A program made the position numbers and the translations under genes. Shown one piece after another: positions 26,581-36,659 of a DNA stretch of 64,000 bases. Under the pieces are notes generated by a model. That model was not told the DNA's origin. It searched no databases and worked only from the letters and a program-made list of their open reading frames with translations. The DNA comes from Strongylocentrotus purpuratus (taxonomy: Eukaryota > Echinodermata > Echinoidea > Camarodonta > Strongylocentrotidae), in NCBI RefSeq assembly GCF_000002235.5, contig NW_022145597.1, forward strand, positions 30,386,797 through 30,450,796, in the 5' to 3' direction. Position 1 is the stretch's first letter, and every line of letters begins with the position of its first letter.

Positions 26581-26701
26581 CCCAGCTACTCCCTCCTCTG
26601 CCGAGAAATTCCCTCGTTTCGCTGTTCCAAAGAAAATGTTTGAACCCGCTCCATCTTTCTGACATTCGCTGCCCGAAAGTTGTATCGTCATCACCGCCCA
26701 T
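26581..26701 (-). CDS. ATP1B: Na+/K+-transporting ATPase subunit beta, first coding exon
   Basis: Read on the minus strand, the ATG at 26701-26699 opens a 40-codon frame plus one base. The frame stops at a splice donor: TGG G then GTAAAT, with the GT complementary to 26579-26580. The residues include FLWNSETREFLGRGGSSW. This matches the conserved cytoplasmic N-terminus of Na,K-ATPase beta subunits (W..F..WNSE..EFLGR.G.SW) just before the single membrane helix. In the known family the beta subunit is a type II membrane glycoprotein that helps the alpha subunit fold and reach the plasma membrane. The start has a good context (A at -3, G at +4) and sits right after a CpG-containing upstream region. 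A phase-1 intron directly after the GSSW segment fits the family. No second exon with the FY..FY membrane motif was found to the left, so this is a partial gene. It could be a gastric H,K-ATPase-like beta paralogue; the exact paralogue cannot be named. Confidence 0.88.
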
Positions 26702-26950
26702 TTTGATGTATTTCAATATTGATAATTATAAGATGAAGCCGGAGAACGAGATATTCGACTCTCTGCACGTCCAGATAGCTAGCGGAGTGAAGGTAAAAAG
26801 AGTACGGCAATTTGCACGCGTTCTCGCTGTACGACCGTCTATGGAATATCCCATAGAGAGCGAAAATTTGCCGGTCAATTTTCTATCCTTTGCACACGTT
26901 ACCCGCGCATACCGCGTGCGTGCCCGCTTCATAGGATGACGTCATTTATG
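26702..26950 (-). promoter_or_regulatory. Probable 5' UTR and proximal promoter of the ATPase beta gene
   Basis: This stretch lies just upstream of the minus-strand ATG and is richer in CpG than its surroundings. It holds a perfect palindromic CREB/ATF site, ATGACGTCAT, at 26936-26945, about 240 bp from the ATG. A doubled GCGTG core (GCGTGCGTGC, near 26914-26923) resembles AhR/HIF sites. A near-palindrome, CTATGGAATATCCCATAG, lies at 26839-26856. No convincing TATA box was seen and the transcription start is not fixed. The role is inferred from position. On the plus strand a short open stretch here (from 26707 to a GTAAAA donor-like site near 26791) was considered as a first exon but is less convincing. 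Confidence 0.5.
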
Positions 26951-27030
26951 AAAAGCAGGCTAAAGGTTAGTGCTATCGCTAGCTGGCGCTGTAGAAAACG
27001 CAATCAAAACAACAGATAGTTGCGACTATA

Positions 27031-27063
27031 CCATAGAGATATTATTAATATATATCTCTATGG
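27031..27063. repeat. 33-bp palindrome upstream of the ATPase beta promoter
   Basis: CCATAGAGATAT at the left is matched by ATATCTCTATGG at the right with an AT-rich centre. It is near-perfect and about 330 bp upstream of the ATPase beta ATG. A related word, CTATGG, recurs in the palindrome at 26839-26856. Function unknown. Confidence 0.75.
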
Positions 27064-27081
27064 GCTATACATAATTGTAGA

Positions 27082-27112
<31 letters not shown>

Positions 27113-27300
27113 TTTATTCGACAAGTTTTCAACAGCTTGAAGTCAGCTTGAACTGGATACTTACGAAAGCTCAAGAGCTTATTTCCAGTGGGGTCCCCTA
27201 CAAACATGTACAAAATTAACTAGTTAAAATAGTAAAATGTACAGACAGATAATAAAAACAAAAATAATTAGAAATGATAATAAGTGGGAGAAGAAAAAGA
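27082..27300 (-). mobile_element. LINE 3' end with (TCAA)n tail
   Basis: On the minus strand the sequence reads ...GGGGACCCCACTGGAAATAAGCTC...GAATAAAAA, then a (TCAA)n tail (complement of 27082-27112). A 3' UTR closing with a short tandem tail is typical of CR1/L2-like non-LTR retrotransposons. Only the 3' end is seen; the 5' limit is approximate. Confidence 0.55.
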
Positions 27301-27984
27301 AGAAGGAGAAGAAGAACGAGCTATTATTATTATTATTATTATTAAGTGGACGAGGAAGAAAGGGAAAATAAAGATGAATTTCTAGAATTTATAGAACGTA
27401 CACAAACATAAGTATATACAAAATGAAAAAGTATGAACCGGCAGAAGAATACAAATTTCAATCATATAACATGCATGTCATTCACTTCTCTCCTCTGACT
27501 CTCAGGTATTAGGTATTACTTTAATTTCCTCTTAAAATTAGCATAGTTTTCTAGAAAGAAAAAATATTGATAACAAAAATTAATGTATAATATTATGACG
27601 ATTTTTTCGGGGATTTTTTCAAGATGGAAACTATCTAACATCGATTCCTTTATACATTTATAGGCCTACTTATAGTTATTATTATTCATTAGGAAACAAA
27701 GTTTGAACAAGCATTCAACGTAGTCTGGTCCAGCGTTTTTCATCCGGGGTGCCGCAAGCAATATCTACGGCAGTACGGGGTACGTGCGGCGAGAGAATAT
27801 TAATTATACATGTACAATATATATTTTTCGCTCGCATGCTTTATTATATAGGCCTACACGACGATTTATGCCAGCGAAGGGCCTGAATTCCTCCATTTTG
27901 AGCAACGGGGTGCCCAAATATATTTGACAGCGAGGTGCCCATAATTTGCGTATTATATCTTTTATGTCGAAATTAAATTTTTAA
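27301..27984. other. Non-coding spacer with repeated GAGGTGCC words
   Basis: AT-rich, with a short (ATT)n run near 27322-27343. GGGGTGCC and CAGCGAGGTGCCC words at about 27750-27950 recur at 28880-28900 on the far side of the LINE remnant. They may be two parts of one older repeat split by the LINE. Confidence 0.35.
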
Positions 27985-28480
27985 TCACGTTCATTCGCTT
28001 AATTCTGTTAGACATTCTGGCCCGGACATTTGGAATAATTTTCCCGACAACATAAAGTCTTGTTCAACCATCTCATCCTTAAAAGCTATAAACGACAAAT
28101 AATACAATCATACGCTCCCCACTCTTTATATTAGTATAATAAAACCGTGGCTTATTTTATTCTTTATCATGCAACTGTTTACTGCACCTGCACTTGCACT
28201 GTACCACTTGATCCCTCAGTTTTCCTTATAATAGAGTTATGTCGCCAATTCTTTTTTTTTATGAGACCGCCATCCCCCCCCCCCCCCCACACTCAAGGGT
28301 CGGAGGGGCCGCATGCGTGTTCCCAAAATGTCCGGTAAAGGGAGGGGTACTTTTCAGGCACCAAAGTCCGGCTCGAGGTACACACAAATCCGGCCCGTAT
28401 TGACTTTACACACCGGACTTAGGAGTGTGTTTTCAAAAGGAGCCTGGATGCATATACGCGTACCCTAAATAACACTGCGT

Positions 28481-28514
<34 letters not shown>

Positions 28515-28790
28515 CGCCATCCAATGGGACATCTCGATCCAACCTAACCGCTCACGATGTTGGTCTCCTGCGTTCTAAATTACCTCTCTAATTTATTGGA
28601 AAATATTTCATATTTCTTATCTTATTTGTATGCTGCGTACATGTATATTGTATGATTATTGTACATGATTTTCTATTTTGATAATTACTCTTGTAAACAT
28701 TTTATTCATTGTATTTGTTAATGTTCGAGTTTTTGTACTTTGAATTTGTATCTTTTTGAACGCAGATATAAAATCAATCAAACAAACAAA
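27985..28790 (+). mobile_element. LINE remnant: reverse-transcriptase C-terminus plus 3' UTR
   Basis: Near 27987-28070 the plus strand encodes SVRHSGPDIWNNFPDNIK followed by a short Ser-rich segment. This is the conserved C-terminal signature (IR..GP.IWN.LP..I) of jockey/CR1-type LINE polyproteins. A one-base frame change then leads to a second frame (LKSYKRQIIQSY) that finishes the usual tail, so the copy is dead. The 3' UTR runs to a tail of ATAAAATCAATCAAACAAAC at about 28768-28787. A younger element (28274-28512) is inserted within it. Only the 3' part of the LINE is present. Confidence 0.7.
28274..28512. mobile_element. Small element bounded by a C-run and a G-run (copy 1)
   Basis: The element starts with 15 C directly after ACCGCCAT (28266-28273) and ends with 32 G directly before a second ACCGCCAT (28513-28520). 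This is a perfect 8-bp target duplication (9 bp if the G of the run is shared). Next to the homopolymers the ends read ACACTC and CACTGCGT. The interior has CpG-rich words including GGGTCGGAGGGGCCGCATGCG and CCTAAATAACACTG. These recur in a 90-bp relative at 63049-63138, so it is a family and not chance. There is no coding capacity. The 8-bp duplication suggests hAT-type mobilisation. Confidence 0.75.
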
Positions 28791-30333
28791 CACAATTTTA
28801 CTCGCTCGTAACATTTAGAACCGGGGTATTTTTGGGCATTGAGATACCCAAATCTCCTAATAATTCGAATTGTACACACATACGGCAGCGAGGTGCCATT
28901 TTATCTAATGTGTTGGTTCTAAAGTAAAATTAATTGTCTTTAATTTTTGCTCGCTCTCAAAAAATTAGAAACAAATGTGCCTTGTAGCCTATACATGGCA
29001 CGTGAGGAGTGTCAGAGTGTTACAAACGAATCTTAAAACCTTAAAACTAAAAGGATGCCGTGACTAAAAAATATTTTAAAAAGCTGGTAAAGGTATACAC
29101 ACACAATCAAACAACCAAGAAAAAAGTGGGGGTTAGGGGTAGGCGCCCAACTCTCTTCAATTAAATTTGCTAAACGGTACTTTTTTGCTGTGTTTCCATG
29201 TCAGAATGTGTGTAGACACAAGATCGCTAAACCGTAGACATCTCTTTGTTGAATACCGGTAATGATCTTTTCAAGTTCTAAATTTTAGAGAATGATGATT
29301 TTGTGAATTTACTTTTGCCATTAAGTTGTTAATTGTTCTTTAATCATATTCTAAGTGAAACGTATAAAGATCACAAACTTTGCTGTTCAAAATATATGCT
29401 TCTCGATAATTTCAATTTCTTTTTACGAAGGGCCGGATGCAGCCACCTCCCCGCCTCCTATGCCTGTGATTGCCATACACAAAATCCTCACAGCGGTAGA
29501 TGGGGAGGGATAAGGGGTGGTATAATCATCCAAAATATATAGTACATCGAGCAGTGTGTTTGGAACTTTTGGAATCTACCGTATGCATTTATTTTTGATC
29601 TGTATTTTACTTGCTTTTTTTTTTTTTTATTAATTATGTGAAACATTTCCTGAATATCAGTGTCCTTGAATTATTTTTGGTTAAATGCTTTTTCCTTTCA
29701 TCCTTCTTCTTTATCGTCTCATCGAACCAATATTCTTCCAGTCTTTTAGTAGCCTAGGCCTATCCGATATCCGTCGGGCAAGTATACTAATTTATACCAA
29801 TAAATAAAATAAATCAAATCGCCTGTATTTACTACACTGTACATTAATGGACAAAAGATGGCGCTAGACCAATTCTGACTGAATGAGATGATGGGTGATA
29901 CACAACGCGCTTGCATCCCGCCTCCTCCCCCGTTTTGTTTGTTTTAGTTTTTAGATTTTGGTTGGACATTGTCTGCAATTTCGTGTCATACAATTATTTT
30001 GTGATTACTATTATTACTATTGCGTTCTTGAATTGAATTCTCGGGCTTGTAAACCCCAGGCAATATCTTCACGATCCACCGAGGCCGAGGACTCAAAACA
30101 AAAACCGACGAAGTGCGGCGTCGCATAAACAGAGCATAAAGTTCGAATTATTGCCGCCGGCTTTATAAAGCTTAGACAATCATGCAGGAAATGACTCTTG
30201 GTAATTACCGATTCGATGCATTTCTGTGGCGGATCCAGAATTCTTTTACCGGGGGTGGGTAGGCTCGGGAAAATATTTGTTGTGACTTTAACTTAAAATA
30301 ACTAAAATAAAACGTTTTGAAAATACTATCATG
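28791..30333. other. Non-coding, no gene seen
   Basis: AT-rich DNA with repeat debris near 28806-28925 resembling 27750-27970. No supported exon. Confidence 0.4.
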
Positions 30334-30533
30334 TCTAAAAGAAATCGAGTGATCACTGACATCACTCCTCTGGAGAGTGAAAATGTAGTGAAAATAGAGT
30401 GAACATTCACTCTTTTCTTTTTAGAGAGCACTCGAAAATCAATCGATATTCACTCCTAAACAAGACTAGTGATCCCTGACGTCACTCCCAAGAAAGTGAA
30501 AGAGTGAAAATTCACTCTCTTTTTTTAGAGAGC
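30334..30533 (+). mobile_element. MITE carrying a CRE and AGTGA/TCACT palindromes (copy A)
   Basis: It shares about 200 bp with 61618-61805 in the same orientation. The ends resemble TCTCTAAAAAAA..GAGTGA in inverted arrangement. The interior is built of GAGTGATCACT, GAGTGAA..TTCACTC and ATCGATATTCACTCC words. One perfect TGACGTCA lies at 30477-30484; the first CRE position reads TGACATCA in this copy. No coding capacity. Confidence 0.7.
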
Positions 30534-30643
30534 CGGCACCTCTGTAGTCCAGAATCTGCACGGTCCTTTATAATTTCCCTACACACTGATTCAAGCCGTC
30601 GAAGGTGGCGTTATCAACAAACTCATAATTATGCTCACCAGCC

Positions 30644-30669
30644 CACTGATCTCTACGTAGAGATCAGTG
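30644..30669. repeat. Perfect 26-bp palindrome
   Basis: A 13-bp half-site, CACTGATCTCTAC, is followed directly by its exact reverse complement, without a spacer. The flanks carry CACCAGCCC on both sides in direct orientation. Function unknown. Confidence 0.9.
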
Positions 30670-31011
30670 CACCAGCCCAGCCTTTTTTCGCCGGGCGTCC
30701 TAATTTAATGATCACGCCATCATCGGCTGGTAGCAAGTAAGTAGGGAGAGGTAGGGTTGGTGTGGTGGAGATCAAAATTAAATAGGCCAGAATCTGGACT
30801 AGCACCTCTGTTGTAAAGAGTCACAGCGCGGAAAGGCCACGACTCCACTAGTCACAACTCAGAGCCTTATAGACTCGATTTAAATCGCTGCTCGGAAAGA
30901 CTCGGATCGAATCAGGGACTCGAACCCGGCTCCACTGAATCGAATCGACTCGGACTCAAGCTTGGAATTTAATGTAGGCTTACCAATAATTATCTCCCAA
31001 TGTGAAATAGT

Positions 31012-31543
31012 GCCTTTAATTCTTCTATACTGTACCTCAAAATCAACTACTATGAAAGACCACAGATTAAACAGCATAGAAAGTTATTTTTGTTCTATAA
31101 TGATAGAATGATTATTCAATATTGCTTTCGACTTTGCAAACATAATAACAAAACATATATATAAATATACATACATAATATAAACAATTTAATTTTTAAA
31201 AAGATATATATAAAATCGATTATACAGGACATGGTGTACAGAAAGAAAAAAAATTAAAGCAACATAATGAAAGCTTTTTGACGGACGACTCAAAATCTAA
31301 ATAGGGAGGGGGTCAGAATGGTAGATCCAATCAGCAAACTGCTAAATACAAAATTAATTCAGGAATATAATCATACAACGTTTTATTGTCACCTCTCGGT
31401 TGTAGCAATGTTAATTAAAAAACTAAATTCTTGCCGGAGCCACCCCCAATAAAAAATAAAATGTTAAATTGGCTTTAATTCTCTTACTCTACCTCCAAAT
31501 CAACCACTGTGAAAGACCACAGAGTAAACAGCTATGAGAACTA
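31012..31543 (+). repeat. Two diverged direct copies of a 72-bp sequence
   Basis: 31012-31083 and 31470-31543 share GCTTTAATTCTTCTAC-like starts, then AAATCAACYACTRTGAAAGAC and CACAGAKTAAACAGC. They lie about 390 bp apart and look like pieces of one dispersed repeat. Confidence 0.6.
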
Positions 31544-31719
31544 TTTTACGGATGATTGGGGCAATGAGGAACCACCGTGTGAAAGCAAAATACTCATAAA
31601 CGTTTAATATTCGTCACAAATTACTGTTCCGGAACAAAAAGCATGGAATGAATGGCGAGATTAGCTTGATAAGAAACGTGTGTATAGATTGGTGTAGATA
31701 TATTTTTATGTACAGTTAT

Positions 31720-31970
31720 ACACAAGTGGATTAAATCAAAAACTATACTGTGTCAAATTGTGTGTGTTTAGATAAGGGAGAGATGGCTGATTCATACAAA
31801 AAAAAGTACAATTTCATATTGTTGTACTGTCATAGTATAATATTGCTACAAAAATTTGTATTTGCACAGTTTTTGTCATTCCAATTTTGTATTTACCATG
31901 TTTATATTGTTATATTTCTTGAAAGTGCCGAATAAATATTACAATACAATACAAATACAATACATTATAC
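31720..31970 (+). mobile_element. Possible LINE 3' end with (AATAC)n tail
   Basis: An AT-rich stretch ends in GAATAAATATTACAATACAATACAAATACAATAC, cut here to its pattern: a polyadenylation-like word followed by short tandem AATAC units, as in many non-LTR retrotransposon 3' ends. No reverse-transcriptase frame remains. Confidence 0.4.
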
Positions 31971-32559
31971 AAGCCTTACTTCAAAATAGTCTCGTGCGAT
32001 ACTTCACTCCATTATCATATGTGTTCTTTATATTCCCTTTCCTTTTATTCCTCGAAACGCCCAATTAACGGTTTCTTTTGACGAAAGAGTTATATCAACA
32101 GCCTTTTATGTTCCCGAAATCCTTAAACGTGAATACTCACCATGGAAAGCTATAGAGAACATCAGATTTATGTATGAAATTTAATTACTCAGTAATATTG
32201 TTTTTCTCTCAGCTATTTCACAATCAGGAAATAACCGCAGTGCTGTATTATCTCACCCCGTTTTAATTCTAATTATCATTTCCGAAAGCAATATCAGTTA
32301 ATGGATACACATTTTCTTAAGTTGTAATTTGATACTATGTTTATAGGACATTATACTTATTCACAAAGGTCTTTACTTTCAGTTTCTGTTTGCATGTTCT
32401 ATACTATCATTTTATAACTAAGCCCATGCATGTGATGGATGATATTGTGCATTGTAAATTCAAGTTTAATTGTATATGACACGCAAATGATAATAATGTT
32501 ATATTTGAAAAAATATACCATAATCTTCTGTGTGTCATATGTCATTTTGACTATCTTTT

Positions 32560-32744
32560 CCAAGCCCTCTCTGTCTCTCTTCGTCGCATTCCAATCTGTC
32601 TCTCTCTCTCTCGCTCTGTCTTTGTCTATATACCTGTCTTTGTCTGTGTGCTTGTCTCTGTCTCTGTCTCAATATACCTCTCTATTGGCCGTTTTCTACA
32701 TTTCCTTCTCTCCATGTCACCTATTCCTTTTTATTCTCGCATCC

Positions 32745-32835
<91 letters not shown>

Positions 32836-33001
32836 CCTTTCATGTTTCTGTACGTCTGTCTGTCTCCTCTTCCCCTTTTTCTCCGTCACATTCCATCTAT
32901 CTACCCCACCCCTCCCTTTTCTTTATCTCTCTAATATATTATATATTCATCCAATTCTTCTTCTTCTCGCACTCAGCCCTCCCCTCTCTCTCTCCCCCTC
33001 T

Positions 33002-33032
<31 letters not shown>

Positions 33033-33090
33033 CCATCTCTCTCTCTCCATCTCTTCCCCTTTCTCTCTCTGTCTCTCTAGAGCTTGCAAA
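32560..33090. repeat. CT-rich low-complexity tract
   Basis: Long runs of CTCTCT with C-runs (near 32743-32755) and degenerate pyrimidine sequence. Open frames of 172-213 codons made almost wholly of Ser and Leu are artefacts of the repeat. Confidence 0.95.
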
Positions 33091-33597
33091 TATCTGTTTC
33101 TTTGGGGGATGTGCATCGGGGATTCCTTTGACATCGCCTGTGCCTCTAAACTTTGTAAACTGCTAAAAAAAAAACGCCCCTCTGCCTCTGGTTCAATGCA
33201 TGAAACCACACAAGCATTTAATGTGTATGAATAACAAATGAGCACCTTTCTTCTTTGTAGCCATCGGCCCGTCTACCCTCGCAGGTAAATTAACCATTGC
33301 GACTAATGCAGGGCTTCATGTATTCGGGAAAAGAGAAGGTCGTGAGAGCATTGGAAGAAAGCTTCTTCAGAATAAGATTATCCCTCTGATGTGTCGGCTC
33401 CATCCCCTGTTTCTGTTTGTCTGTCTTTCCGTTTGTCTGTTTGTCTGTCTACCCCCTCGCTCTCCCATCCCCTCTCTCTATCTATCTTGGACCACTTTGG
33501 TTTCAGTGTCATTGTCATTGACTGTCGACTGCGTTTTTATTTGTTGCTTGGTGGTTATGCTAATTTTCTTTTCCATCGATATTCTCCACCTTCATAT

Positions 33598-33598
33598 C

Positions 33599-33670
<72 letters not shown>

Positions 33671-33790
33671 CTTTCTCTATATATCTCCCCCCCCCTCCTG
33701 CCACTCACCCCGTCTCTCCCTCCCCATCTCTATATCTATCTATCTCCCCCCCCCCCCACCTCTCGATCCTCTCTCCCTCTCTCTATTCAT
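33598..33790. repeat. (CT)n microsatellite and pyrimidine-rich flank
   Basis: About 33 perfect CT units from 33600, then C-run-containing pyrimidine sequence to 33790. Confidence 0.95.
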
Positions 33791-33818
33791 TTCCTTATTG
33801 ATTGTTTGCTAATAGCAG

Positions 33819-33862
33819 GATCACACAATACCAATCGCTCACGCGTTACCAGACGATCTCTC
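33819..33862 (+). CDS. Candidate small upstream exon of the large plus-strand gene (weak)
   Basis: The sequence between an acceptor-like TTTGCTAATAGCAG (ending 33818) and a consensus donor GTGAGT (33863) is 44 bases and open in all frames. In the frame that starts with one completing base it leaves one base at the end. That is the phase needed by the exon at 40015, where the joined codon would be CAT. Phase and splice signals are the only support; a chance match is quite possible. Confidence 0.18.
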
Positions 33863-34438
33863 GTGAGTGAAAGTGTCTATTATCATCTGCATTGCCTCCA
33901 GTCCGCCTGTTTACAACTCGTTGATTACTTTCTGGTGGTAGACGAGGGCTGGCGAACCATAATTACTAGCCTGCAACCAGATCTTGTCTCGTTTACGTTT
34001 CTGTAGCTATACATAGTACATTGGTAAGTAGGTCTACAATGTTTCATTGTCTGTTTGTTTGTTTATTATTTGCGTGTTTGTTGTTATATTCATAAGGTGA
34101 CATTATACGAAAACTTGGTGCATCACATTATTATAAAGAGTTTGTCGTATAAATGAAATGTACCTTTCTGTTTTCGACGGAGCTTCATTGGACCATGGAC
34201 CCTACTTATACACATTCTCACACTCGTTCTATTACTGTATGAGTGAACTCTAGATATAATCATTATGTCTAGAAATATTATATGGAGGCTTGTATGACAT
34301 GAAGTCATATGACTTTCGTTACTATAGTCGGTGTCGACGAATACTATCATTTACGTGTGCTGCTCGCAAAAAAGTCGTAATCTCAATTATGATTTTTTTT
34401 TTCGGCTACTGAATGTTTTACACATGATAAAGGATTAA

Positions 34439-34548
34439 AAAAATATATATATATATAATACTACTACCACACCTACTACTACTTCTCATAAGTTCGTCTA
34501 CTACTTCTACTATCACCACCACTATTATGTACTACTAATACTATACTA

Positions 34549-34597
<49 letters not shown>

Positions 34598-34618
34598 GCT
34601 GCTGCTACTACTGCTACA

Positions 34619-34653
<35 letters not shown>

Positions 34654-34730
34654 AACAACAACTTGTCTACTATATACTGACACTACTACTAATACTACTA
34701 CCACTGCTGCTGCTACTACTGCTACAACTG

Positions 34731-34780
<50 letters not shown>

Positions 34781-34809
34781 ACTACTGCTACAACTGCTAC
34801 TACTACTAT

Positions 34810-34865
<56 letters not shown>

Positions 34866-34971
34866 GTCTACTACTATACTACTACTGAAACTACTACTAC
34901 TACTACTACTATTACTACTACTACTACTACTACTATACTGATGTTGCTGCTACAGTGCTGCTGCTGCAACT
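34439..34971. repeat. Compound TAC/TGC trinucleotide array
   Basis: Over 500 bp of (CTA)n interrupted by (CTG)n blocks, CTACAACTG variants and ACTTGTCTACTA words that recur every 100-200 bp. The blocks suggest larger units built of trinucleotides. Confidence 0.95.
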
Positions 34972-35199
34972 GAATACAACGTTAACTGAAGGGGGGAAAA
35001 AGAATTAATTGATTGTCAGCAAACCATTTTTTAGATGAAAACTATCTGTAAACCGTGTTGCAAATAGACCATAATGTTTGTGTCACTTCGGGCTATGCTT
35101 CAGAACTTCTGTACAGTGGTACTTGGGGTCACCGGGTGCATGTGCCCCTCCCTTTGAGCTGAAAACAGGAGGGGGAATGAGGAGTGCTTGGACACATGA

Positions 35200-35215
35200 G
35201 AGAGAGAAAAAGAGA

Positions 35216-35257
<42 letters not shown>

Positions 35258-35345
35258 GAGAGAGAGTGGGATACAATGAGAAAGAGAGAGAGAGAGAGAG
35301 GGGTGGGGAGAAAGGGGGATGGGGAGTGGCAGAGAAAAAAGAAAA
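35200..35345. repeat. (GA)n-rich tract
   Basis: Purine-only sequence with more than 20 GA units, followed by GGGGAGAAAGGGGG-type words. It has the opposite strand polarity to the CT tracts at 32.6-33.8 kb. Confidence 0.9.
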
Positions 35346-36615
35346 ACGTGGCAATATAAGGAGCTATTTCGGTCTCTGTGACTACACTGTGCGTTGGGCC
35401 CCGCCCCTCAAAACTAAACTAAGGCTACGCCACTTTTCAGAGACCTTTTGAAGCTCACACTGCAGTGAAAGTTTCTCTCCAAGTTTTTAACATGGATTTA
35501 CAAAGCTTCCACGGGACTCGTTTACATAATAAGCGTTTAAGTTTCTGGATAAAAATGTATCCCTTTACACGACACTGCATGGGAGACATATACTCGTTAT
35601 TTATCCTCCTTCTCAAACGATCCCTTCTGTCCACACTTAGCCTTCATATGCTAAATAGAACAATTCTCAATCCCGCCCGCCCCCCCCCCATATGCAGTCA
35701 ATTTCCACCCGAATCAATACCGAGTACAAGCCAAACAAAAAACGTTTATTGATCAGAAAACCCTTGGAATGTTTGCAGAGGGTCTAACCTCTAAAGCCTA
35801 TACATTCAACGTTTTTTTTCTTCATAATTATACTATCATTAAACTCAGCATTAATTGAAAGTAATTGGTAAGTAAACGTGCTTTTTTCCTTGTAGTGCAG
35901 CGCAAAAAGGGCGATATCAACGAGCATAAATTTATTTCACTTTGTTTGAAAACGATTAATCGGAAATATTTAACGATTGAGGAATACCGTTTTCTGTAAG
36001 CGTTGTATTTGCCTGTTGCATTTCTGAGTAAATGAGTGCGTTTCGTAAACGAACTTCAAAGAAAAGAAGGCCTAATGAGCTATATTTTAAAAATATGTAT
36101 GTTTGAAATATGATATAGAAATCAATAAATCAATAAATCAAATCAATACATCAAAAGCGGAGTGGAAAACAGGTTATGTATTAATTTTATCATCCCGTTC
36201 CCATTCCCTTCAATCAAAATCTCCGTTTCCAAAAGGGGGAGGGAGAGAGTGGGGTGGGGAAGGGGAGAGGGTGGGGAGAGGAGAGGGTGGGATGGCAATT
36301 GCCCCATAACATTTCATTTGCACATTATTCCGTAGCAAAAAAATTGGTTCATATCTGTTAACTTGTCCACCTCAATCGTTCCTTCGACCCCCTGTAACAT
36401 GAACACGGCTTGTTTTGCCAATGAATCCTCTGCACTTTTGAGCAAGTTCACGAGAATGAATGAACAGACCTGCCAAATATTATGAAAGGATATTTTGTCA
36501 AAAATCAGTTCTACTATTCAGCCTCGCGCTAGGACAACAATCACCATTTTTCAGTCCTCGGCTACCCTAACCAGACCCCTTGCGTATATAATCCAGCCAT
36601 GTTTCACCTACTTCT
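35346..36615. other. Non-coding, no gene seen
   Basis: Contains GCTACGCCACTT near 35412, similar to a hAT-type end, a short C-run near 35677, and a G-rich stretch near 36230-36290. A TATATAA word lies at 36587-36593, but no transcript can be tied to it. Confidence 0.35.
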
Positions 36616-36659
36616 ATGATTATTGCAGTGCATGTTCAAGAGAAGCCTTTCAAAGGGTT

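Noticed and set aside
26707-26790. Plus-strand first exon reading MKPENEIFDSLHVQIASGVK followed by GTAAAA
   Set aside because: It overlaps the 5' side of the much better supported ATPase beta exon on the other strand, and its end phase does not fit exon A directly.
30880-30960. tRNA-like B box (complement GGGTTCGAGTCCC) near 30925
   Set aside because: No A box, acceptor stem or cloverleaf could be laid out; the surrounding GACTCGG/GATTCGA words are themselves repetitive.
32439-34006. Open frames of 136-213 codons rich in Ser-Leu
   Set aside because: Translations of (CT)n tracts; only the short piece at 33819-33862 is kept, as a weak exon candidate.
35114-35425. Possible hAT element between CAGTGGTACTTGG and GCTACGCCACTT
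   Set aside because: The ends are only loosely similar and the flanking 8-mers do not match.
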